Positions 12,801-24,400 of a stretch of 64,000 nt of DNA are shown here, one piece after another. The position numbers and the translations under genes are program-made. Under the pieces are notes generated by a model that was not told the DNA's origin, searched no databases, and saw only the letters and a list, made by a program, of their open reading frames with translations. Within the stretch, counting starts at the first letter, position 1, and each line of letters opens with the position of its first letter. This stretch comes from Cranoglanis bouderius (taxonomy: Eukaryota; Chordata; Actinopteri; Siluriformes; Cranoglanididae), in contig CM042541.1 in NCBI GenBank assembly GCA_023630585.1, forward strand, positions 15,850,001 to 15,914,000, in the 5' to 3' direction.

Positions 12801-15375
12801 TTTTTATGAAATGATGGCAATATTGCTTTGTTTTAGGGAAGTTGAATAAAAACAAGCTATTTCCTGTTATCATTACATTATGGCAGCTATCGTTCAACAG
12901 TCATTCCCTCACCAGCCTCAATAGAAATGCAGCTTGTTATGTTACAGAAAAGCTGTAAAATGTAAACTTGCTTGTCCTGAAGACCTTCTCATTTTGGAAA
13001 ACCTAGTTAAAGCTTTAACTCTGATTGTTACAAAGCCCTGACACTGGAGACTCCTTCCATAAATATAATACTAAACAGTAGTACAGAAGTACTGTTGTAA
13101 AAAATTAATCAACACCTTTTGACCAATCAGATTTGAGAATTCAACAGCACTGAGGTGTTGTATGTATATTATTATTGCAATATATACAGTAGTGTTAAAT
13201 TTTTCACACATTAGAGGAACATATTTAGCACTTAAGCCTGTTATTTCTGTCACTCTGTTTGATCTCTTTTTGTTCCATTTGAACGTTCAGTACTTCAATT
13301 ACTAGTTCAGTTGCTTTGTACAGTCATAATGTTATGTATTCACATAGTGGAGAATTTGTCCAGTGCTGTGCTGTCCATAACCAAAACAAGAAAAATGGCA
13401 AACATTTAAACTCCAATTTAAATTTCAGCTGAATATATTCAGTTGCTGAACATGCAGTACTTTTGTGGTTAATTTGATTGCTTCTCCTTCCAGTTGCATC
13501 AGTCCCGACTTCAGCAGCAGCAGTTAGCACAGTTTCAGCAACTCCAACAGCAGCAGCAGGCTCATGCTCAGGCCCAGGCTCAATCCATTCAGCATTTACA
13601 ACAACAGCAGCAGCAGCTTCAGCAAGCTCAAGCCCAACCAGGTCAGATGCCCCCACATTCCCAGCCTCCCCCGCAGATTCTTGTGCCCCAGTCATTGGCC
13701 GGTCAGATGCCCCCCGGGCAGCACCAGGCCATTGGTACCCTCACCCAGCAGCAGCAGCATCAGCAGCAGCTAAAGATTCAGCAGGCCCAGCAGGCTTTCC
13801 AGGTGAGGATTACCAGCAGTCACACTGCATCATACAAATTATGATTTAATCAGTGCTAAGGTGTGTTTTATTAAAGTACACCATAATCAGGGCTGCCAAA
13901 GTAAGTTATTTGGTAACATTTCTATAAGTATCTGTGAACAGGCCTTTTCCCAGACACAGTTGTCCTGTCCCACCTTATATAGACAGATGTTGCTTTGCTA
14001 CAATGTGTCTGTTACATAAAACAAACTGGATCAAAAACGCACATACACACAATGGAGAATGTAATATACTAAGATGGAATGCAATAGCATAATTTGGAAA
14101 ACCATGCCGGAATGCTTTTTGCCAGTCGTTATGAATGCAGGATTAGAGGCTTAGTCCATTAAAGGATTGTAGAACCTGGTATGTGGGAAGTAGGACTTGG
14201 GAGACAGGCAGATGTTAATCCCCAATAATTCGTACAGTTTTCAAAGAGTGCATGACATGAAAGGACGGTCAGGATCTCTTTTGGAATCCCCACTCGGGTG
14301 ATGACTCAGAAGAGTGCCTCTGCAACTGTGCATGCTTAGATGCTGCAAAGAGCCACTGCTTCCGGGTATCGCTTTGCATCGTCCACTAAAACTAGCACAA
14401 AGCAATGCTCTCGTGCAGTCTGTTATAATGGCCTGACAAGTCATACTAATGTCCATGCCAATACTTTAGGGCTCACTTTATTTCTCCAACAGGTGTGTTT
14501 TGACATGCTCTCAACAACTCAACCAGAAAAACAAAATAAAACACAGTCCCCGTATTTCTGGGCTTTTGCCTCGATCAAACTTTCCAGGAAGCAAAACACA
14601 AACATGATGTTTGTTAAGCATCCATTGGACTGGCACAGTGGAAAAATGGCTTCTGAAAAATTCACAGGAGGCACCTCATTCATGCTATCAGAGAACAGGG
14701 GTTGTGATGGTAAATGAAAAAGAGTTATGAAAATAGGTTTTGTTATATGGATGTAAAGGATGTCTTGAATACTCAACTGGCCGGTTGCTTATAAGTGAGC
14801 ACTACTAGCAACTAGTGGTTGCATGACACAATTTTTTTTGCTAGCTCACCATTAATTCAAAAAAGTACTTGAATATAATCTTTTACCTAGTGAAAGCAAA
14901 AACAGATTCAGAACAGTGTTATTTAAATTTTATTATTGCAGCTAAATGCTGATAAACAGCAATGAACACCTCAAATCACACTTCAATTAACAACCACACA
15001 CAGACTGGATTGGCTTATCTATAGTGATGTGCAACCCGTGGCAATGAATGCACTTTTTCCACATAGTGCTGCTCATGGCAGAACTCACTATCACTTATAA
15101 GTGGTAACATTGAACCACAGACACACCACGTTTCAACCGTTTCTCACAGTGATTATTTAATAAACTTTAAGTTTTCACTTATTTTCTAGTAGTCACCTAT
15201 GAAGTTATTGTAATTTAACAATCATGTAATAACACAGTATTGGCATTACTCTTTTACACAAAAAGATTTAACTTGTCTTCCAATCCAAATAATTTTCCTT
15301 ATGCATTTCTTGACCTTCTGCTTGCTGGCTTGCGTGTGCATTTTGTATGTGTGCATCTGAGCAGGCTAGAGTTTT

Positions 15376-15470
<95 letters not shown>

Positions 15471-18400
15471 AACAGCAGCAGCAACAGCAGCAAGCCCAAC
15501 AAGCCCAACAAGCCCAACAGGCAGCAGCAGCTCAGGCCCAGCTTGTGACAGTTTCTAGCCAGGTAAGAGCTGTGCAAGCTGTAACGGCCACATGGGAAGT
15601 GAATGAATGGACTGAGCCTGGAGTGAATGCATGCCAACTGAGTGAACATTAATATTAATACTTAATGGATTGTTTTCTTTTGGTTGTTGACCCACTGAAT
15701 CCTCACAAATCAGCAAAGAAAAGAATTACTAAGTAAAATGATAAAAAAAAAAAAATTGAGATTGCATTTATGTGGGTATTGTAGAGACTATAGCGTTCTA
15801 ATTTATTTCCAATTATTACTATGAAAATGGTTTAAGAGCCAGTGAAATTCCCATACTTCATATTACGAGCCTGTAATATTTCCACCATGGTTTTCAGAAT
15901 TAGAAGAACTACTGAGAACTCCAGTCTCCTCATATTAAAGAAACACATTGTAATAATTGCTTATAAGATTAACGTGTGTTTTTTTAAATTTTTTTTTAAG
16001 CAAGTCAAAAGGGCAATGTTTGACCAATCAGTGATCTAAACTCAGAGCAAGCTCTGCCCTAATAAGGCATGTGCCAATATTATATTTGTCACGTCATAAT
16101 TTTTAACCTTTCTTAATATTGAATTACCATATAACACAAATTTATTTATAATAAAATGATAGTAAACCTTTGATTGAATTTTATGAAATATGTAAATATA
16201 CGAAGTAGGGCTGCAACTAACGATTATTTTGATAATTGATTAATCGGCTGAAATTGTTGGGGGTTTTTTTTGTTTGTTTGTTTTTTTCGATTAATTGGAT
16301 TGGGGGGGTAACTTTCCATACCACTTTTTCATTTATTTAAAATAAAATCCACAAACTGAGTGTTGCAAATATAAACTTCAGACTAAAACTTTACTTTAAC
16401 ACAACTGTTTGTCCAATTTTTTATATATATATATATATATATATAAGTATTTATATATATATAAGTATTTATGCGTTATTTTTTATGGATGCTCAAAAAA
16501 GCAATGATAATTAAACTACAGTCTAACTACACTAAATTAATAGCTCCGATGTGTAAAGTTTGCAGGTTACAGTCTTCTTCATGGCATTTAATATAGAATG
16601 ATCCCCTGCCTTAGAGGACTTGGGTCGCACACTTTTTTTCCGCTGTCACTTGACGATTACGCCTCCATCTGATGGTGACTGAGGTCATGTTGGGAATTAA
16701 AGGTAACATTGACATGAACAGTAAACTAAAAAAATGTATTTTTGTTGACTCTGGATATTCTGCTAAAGCTAGAGTCGCCGCATGACATCATGCGCCTTTG
16801 ACTGGGAAACGGCTTATACTTCCAGTTAGTAAAAAAACGCTAGTGTTCCATCTGAGATGATACTATCCTTCTAAAATTCATACACTAGATGGTAGAGTAC
16901 AGAGTGCATAGTGCAAGTGAACATCATTGTACATCATTTGGGACACAACTTTAGTATGTACTCTCCGATGCATGTTTTCGGAACAGAAGTGATGCAATGA
17001 GTAAACGTGCCCTGTGCCACGCTCAGACCAACTAATCGATAATGGGATTCGTTGACAACGATTTTCAATTGATTATCGATTTTATCGATTAGTTGTTGCA
17101 GGTCTAATACGAAGTGCCCTTAGTTTTGTTCAAGATGTGGCTTACATCTATTTAAAAAAAAAAAAGAACCATGTGGGACTAGAGATATGTTAAATTGTTT
17201 ACAGTAACATTATGATGTATTGCATAACTGATTCTTTGCACCTGCAATAGCAGGAAGTAAAAAGATTCCTGGAACTAAAATCGGTTCCTTTATTGGAAAT
17301 GCGTATATTAGTTAAGAACCTTCCTGGTGAGGAGGGGGGGGAGCCTGTAGAAAAGACACACGACGAAAGATTGTTTCTGTTTCCCAAATGTTAAACTAAC
17401 TCATTGAAAGGTCTCTTGTCCCCCGTGTGTGTGTGTGTCGTTCCTCGGGGGAATGATAGTATTCATATCTCATCATCTATATTGCGGTTATACAGTCGGG
17501 GGGAAAAAAGTATTTGATCCCCTGCTGATTTTGTATGTTTGCCCACTGACAAAGAAATGATCAGTCTATAATTTTAATGAAAGGTGTATTTTAACAGTGA
17601 GAGACAGAATAACAACAAAAAAAAAATCCGGAAAAATGCATTTCAAAAAAGTTATAAATTGATTTGCATTTTAATGAGTGAAATAAGTATTTGATCCCCT
17701 ATCAATCAGCAAGATTTCTGGCTCCCAGGTGTCTTTTACACAAGTAATGAGCTGAGATTAGGAGCACTCTCTTAAAGGGAGTGCTCCTAATCTCAGCTCG
17801 TTACCTGTATAAAAGACACCTGTCCACAGAAGCAATCAATCAGATTCCAAACTCTCCACCATGGCCAACACCAACGAACTGTCCAAGGATGTCAGGGACA
17901 AGATTGTAGACCTATACAAGGCTGGAATGGGCTACAAGACCATCGCCAAGCAGCTTGGTGAGAAGGTGACAACAGTTGGTGCAATTATTCGCAGATTGAA
18001 GAAACACAAAATAACTGTCAGTCTCCCTCGGTCTGGGGCTCCATGCAAGATCTCACCTCGTGGAGTTTCAATGATCATGAGAACGGTGAGGAATCAGCAC
18101 AGAACTACACGGGAGGATCTTGTTAATGATCTCAAGGCACCTGGGACCATAGTCACCAAGAAAACAATTGTTAACACACTATGCCGTGAAGGACTGAAAT
18201 CCTGCAGCACCCGCAAGGTCCCCCTGCTCAAGAGAGCACATGTACATGCCCGTCTGAAGTTTGCCAATGAACATCTGAATGTGTTGTGGTCAGATGAGAC
18301 CAAAATCGAGCTCTTTGGCATCAACTCAACTTGCCCTGTTTGGAGGAGGAGGAATGCTGCCTACGACCCCAAGAACACCATCCCCACCATCAAACATGGA

Positions 18401-21400
18401 GGTGGGAACATTATGCTTTGGGGGTGTTTTTCTGTTAAGGGGACAGGACAACTGCACCGCATCAAAAGGACAATGGACGGGGCCATGTACCATCAAATCT
18501 TGAGTGAGAACCTTCTTCCCTCAGCCAGGGCATTGAAAATGGGTCGTGGATGGGTATTCCAGCACGACAGTGACCCAAAACACACAGCCAAGGCAACAAA
18601 GGAGTGGCTCAAGAAGAAGTAAATTAAGGTCCTGGAGTGGCCCAGCCAGTCTCCAGACCTTAATCCCATAGAAAATCTGTGGAGGGAGCTGAAGGTTCGA
18701 GTTGCCAAATGTCAGCCTCAAGACCTTAATGACTTGGAGAGGATCTGCAAAGAGGAGTGGGACAAAATCCCTCCTGAGATGTGTGCAAACCTGGTGGCCA
18801 ACTATAAGAAACATCTGACCTCTGTGATTGCCAACAAGGGTTTTGACACCAAGTACTAAGTCAAAGGGGTCAAGTACTTATTTCCCTCATTAAAATGCAA
18901 ATCAATTTATAACTTTTTTGAAATGTGTTTTTCTGGATTTTTTTTGTTGTTATTCTGTCTCTCACTGTTAAAATACACCTACCATTAAAATTATAGACTG
19001 ATCATTTCTTTGTCAGTGGGCAAACGTACAAAATCAGCAGGGGATCAAATACTTTTTTCCCCCACTGTATATATTATACCATATATGTGCCTCCAGTCTG
19101 ACTCGCGCAAAAACGTATGCCTGATGCAAAGTACTACACGAGAACAAGTTAAAAAATTTTAGCGCTTAGAGCTTGAGAGGGGTCTTTATTTTCTTTTGCC
19201 TTGCTTTCTGTGGCTAACAAACTGACTGCATGCTCTGCTTTTTTTGAGCCACTGCATACATGTGCTTGTGAGTTTACTAACTGTTCGATATAACTGCTAT
19301 TACAGTTATGCTTTTGTTTGTATGCCTTTTAAGTAAGGAATAAAAGACTTGGTGTGTTGCTGTTATAGTAAAATAATGAGCGACTGGCTGGTGTGATTGA
19401 TGAAGTAGTGTTACTGTTATCACCACACAGTCGATTATGTCCTTTGACAGCACGTCCCAATGTGTTTTATTCTTCTTCTACCACAGCGATTTATCGACAT
19501 TACAATTTTTTATGCATTAATGAATGGCATGCCATACTTTTGAATTCATTTCTAGTTACCTTTAATGTTGTGTGATGTCTGTGAAACAAGTTCCTGTTAT
19601 CACTTTGTACACGTTATTGCAGCTATTAATAGTCGTTCCTTCACCAGCCTCTCTTTTTTTTTTTTTTCTTTCTTTCTTTTTCTTGAAGTTAATAAGACAA
19701 AAAATGCAGCTTTTTTTCATGTTCTTGAGAAACTGCAAGTTGGTTCTAAAGACTTTGGAACTAAAGACTTTGGAACTTTGCAAGTTGGAAAACTTGCATT
19801 TATCGCTTTACCTCTGATTGTTACAAAGCGCTGGTACTGGAGACTCCTTCCATAAATGTTAAATAAACAGCTCCTTACAGAAAACTTCACCATATCAATG
19901 ACTGATAAGTATTTTTTAATATTTATGTGCACAGTCCACAATACAAGTTGCTGTGAATGGGCTGTTCCTAGAGCAACGATAACCTATTAGAATGAAGACA
20001 TAAATTTAAACCTGTGATTTGCAGCTGCACTATGGTCAGAGCTGCTGTTATAGAAAATTAGCATACACCTCCTGACCAATCAGAATCTAGAATTCACCAG
20101 CACTGTGGTATACCGTTCATTATCAACTAGTAAACTAACACAGAATCAATCTTTGGAAAGTTAAAAGAACGGTTGACCCCCACCCCTTTCCAAAAGAAAA
20201 AAAATCAAAGGTTTGTAATGTACTCAAACATGTAATCAATTAGCTGAGACACGTTTGGTGTCTGAAGTTTACTCCATTGGTTTTACAAAGGAGCAAACGA
20301 TTAATGGAAGTCTAGTTTACCCAAAATTAAGTTCTGTCACATTCAGTTTTTCAGTGGTCACACAGATGAGCTGGTGTGGTGTAGGACATTGTCTTACTTT
20401 CTGTAATTTATAAACATAATCTAAACTTCATTTGTAGCTAAATGCTGAAACATCAAATATAAGATATAAGCAAGTGCATGACAATCTGGGCCTGTATTTA
20501 TGGATAGAGTTGCATTACTTGTTAGCTAATTTAGCTTTTGTTGCTGATTGACTGCATAAGGAGGAATCTGCTGTACCTTTGATTTGATTTTTGCCTCAAC
20601 TGTTCATTTATCAATAAGTTCATGAGACATAGATACACACATCACGCACCTCCTCTCAGCTGGCATGATGAATCAGGAGTAAGCATGCTGCCCATTAGCC
20701 TGTGGCTTGCTGTTTCTAACCTGCACAAGAAGAAAGTCACAGCTGAGTGCACAATTATTATAGGTGATCACACACCTCTCGGAACGTCTCCCTATGTATG
20801 TGCTCTTGTGCCTGTAGTCCCTCGTTAGACCTGAGTTTTCTGAGTGTGCATGTGTGCATGTGCTTCCTCTCATATCCGCTGATGCACTGCATTTATTGTT
20901 TTTGCTTGTGACATGTCTGTTGTCCCCTCTGTCCTCCTCAAAGATGATGCCCCGTGCTGGGATACAAATGCCACCCCGGTTGCCCCGCGCCATTCCGAAC
21001 TCTGCCATTCCTCCAAACCCTGCTGCCATGGGAGGACAGAAAATGCCACAGGTATTTACACCAGGGGCAGAGTGCTGGCTTTCCAGTAGGTGCCCATGTC
21101 TGTGGCTCCCCCTCTACACCCCCCTCGCAACAGAGAGGTTGTCCATGAGCAAGCCTTAACATAACAGCTGCCCCCCCTTTATCCCCCTATGTTTCCCCCA
21201 ATTTAAACCCAATCCTTGTGTGTAGGGGAAAAGGGTGGTAGTGTGTTGTAGCTGTTTCTGCGAGCTGTACAGGTAAGTCGAACAGTGGACCTCAGAGTGT
21301 AAGCTGGTGTTTTGTGTGTGTGACAGTCCAGAAGCTTTAATGGCCACTAGGGTTGTTTAGTTAGAGTAGTAACGCACAGATTCATGTTCCTTTTGACTCT

Positions 21401-24400
21401 GTCTTCTTCTCTACAGGGTCAGCAGATGTCCTCACCATCTCCGGTCCAGGTGCAGACACCCCAGCCTTCCATGCCTCCTCCTCCCCAGCCTCAACCCTCT
21501 CCTCAGCCACTCTCATCACAGCCCAACTCTGTCAGGTACATTCGTTCCTGTGGGTGTCGACTCGAAATCTTAATTGATAGTGTACAGACTTTTACACTGA
21601 TTTGTGTAGACTTTCATAGCACCTAAAAATTTGGAAATGCATCCTGAATGACACGTTTGTTTCAAGTTCTCCATCAGCATCCATTTGGACGTTTCCTCTT
21701 GTTCTTTTTTTTTTTTTTTTAGAGAAACTTCTAGAAGCTGTGAAACAGAATGGAAGGGAGTTGAATGAGTAGTAACACTGTCTCTGTCACATTTTGTTGA
21801 GTTGACTTTAGAAAAGCACTTCATACCACAGTGTTGTTGAATTCTGGAAGTTGTTGATTAATTTTCTATAATGGCAGCTCTGAAAGACTTCAGGAATTTT
21901 AACTTTGAGAGAGAGATATGTTTTTATTTTTTATTTTATTTTGAGATGTATTTTGTGGATGTTCCACAACATTAAATGTAGATTTAAATGGATAAAAAGT
22001 ATGGCTTGACATTCTTTAATGAATAAAATTTGAAACTGTAGACAAATTGCTGTGGTATAAGGTGAATAAAACATTTGCGGACATGCCATTATAGGAAAAT
22101 AATCAACTTTGGGATGGTAACAGTAACTATGCTTCATCACACCTGTGATGAAGTAACCGTCACTCAGTATTTTACTAAAACTGCACCACACTCTTTTAAC
22201 TAATTTAGAATCTCTTTATTATTTAGAAGTCATGTTTGTAATTTTTGTAGCATAATATTAAAAAGAAAAGTGGAAAGCATACGTATTTGAGAAGGGGTAA
22301 TCCAACGCTTCCTGACCCGTCACACACACATCTTAGAATGCAATAGTTTTGTCCAATAATGGAACAAACCACGGTGTTCCACTTTAGTATAAATTGATAT
22401 AAGGACATGATGGTGATGGAAATATATCGTATTTGTTTTTCAGTTCTGGTCCAACTCCATCCCCAGGAGGTTTCCAACCCAGTCCTTCCCCACAGCCTTC
22501 ACAGAGTCCAGCCACTGCACGTACACCACAGAGTTACCCACTGCAAGTGCCATCTCCTGGACCACTCAGCACTCCAGGTATGCAGCACACATACCAGTGT
22601 GGGCCTCTTGGCACAAATGCTATATTTTCAGGACTATGACACATTTTTTCCTCTCTAACAGTATATTTGCCAGCGGTACCCTGGATTTGAAAATGGGCAG
22701 TACATGCAATAAAACCCTCAAACATCTTGTAACTGATAGAATATTGTATGGAAAAGTGGTCAAAAATTCCAGCAAGACTGGTGGACAATTATGCAAAATG
22801 CCTACAAGAAGTTATTTCTGCTAAAGGGGGCAATTCTAGCTTCTGAGACCAAGGGTGTACTTGCTTTTTCCACATAAGAATATCACCTCTATTGATATTC
22901 CTGTTGAATAAATGATTGAAAAAGCTAATTTTCCTTGTGGTTTTGTTCAAGTATATCAACTTTATTAATATGCAGTTTCAAAGATCAAATGTTTGCTTGT
23001 CCAAATAAGTTTAAAAAAAAAAAAACAACCATTTCCATGGGGTGTACTTATTTTTTCACATGACTAGATGGATAGATGGGTGGGTGGATTTTTATGGAAT
23101 TGTTGAGCAACTTGTCCATAAAATTAATTTGGGATAAGTTTCTAATAAGACTAGTTTAAAGTCACTTTGCAATTCAGAATACCTTGCAATGATTGGAAAG
23201 TTTGGTAAGATTTGTTTGTGCTTACCTGCAGGTAACCCCAGCTCTGTGATGAGTCCAGCGAGTGCGTCCCAGTCAGAGGACCAGTTGTACATGGACAAAC
23301 TCAAACAGCTCTCCAAATACATTGAACCACTGCGCAGGATGATTAACAAAATTGACAAAAATGAAGGTATTGTTTTGTATTAAAAAAAAAAAACAACAAC
23401 AACAAAAAAAACTTTGTCCTAGTGCCACTGCTTTTCTTTTGTGTAAATGTTGCTTTTTTTCCTGCTTCTTCTCCAGAAAGGAAGAAGGATCTGAGCAAGA
23501 TGAAAAGTCTGCTAAATATTCTCACTGATCCCAACACCAGGTGAACACAGATACACAACCTGCTCATTAAGCACTCAGATGGTCCATAGTTTTAGACTTT
23601 TAGTTTAGACTCATCCACCGTCCTTGTCTTTCACTAGATGCCCCCTTAAAACCCTACAGAAGTGTGAAATAGCCTTGGAGAAGCTCAAGAATGACATGGC
23701 AGTGGTAAGTCATACAGGCACCCTGCTGTCTAAGGTGATCAACAGTACTACACCAAGTACAAGAAAGCATAATTTTCCTTGCTGTCTGGATCAGAGGGGA
23801 CAGCCTTTCTTTCCCCCCCTGTCAATCAGAGGGACACTAGCTAATCACATGCAGTTGGTTTGATGATCACTACAGAATAGACCAGTTAGCACACTCCTTA
23901 AAACACAGAACCTACTTGACAGTTGGGAACTAGAATAGGAATCAATGGATATTGATATGGGGATATTATACTGTTAATACATAGTATTTATATATGTCTG
24001 CATTCTCTGTGCATCATTTCATCTCTTTTTTTTTTTTTTCCTGTGCAATATTCAAATAAGCTAACTAGCTAAGTGGCATGCAGTGCAGGGCAGGAGTAAT
24101 TATTATTACTTCAAAATATTATAACTATTATAACAATATCAGCAATATTGTGCACCATATACTTTTTAATTTTCTTTATCCAGGATAGGCTTGTCTTGCA
24201 CAATTGTGTTTGACCACATTCAAGCACCCACTGCTGCCCCTACACACCACAGAGGCACTCTGTTTGATCACATTCTGATCACAGTGTGTGCTTAAAGTAT
24301 GATCATGCATTCATGTGAAATGCATTTGTTCATGATCTGATCACTCAAAATGCATGCTATTGCAATGTGGAAATGGAGCCTTATAGTACTAGAGTTAATT

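Noticed and set aside
15299..15649. Poly-leucine minus-strand frame
   Set aside because: It is the antisense shadow of the med15 polyQ exon.
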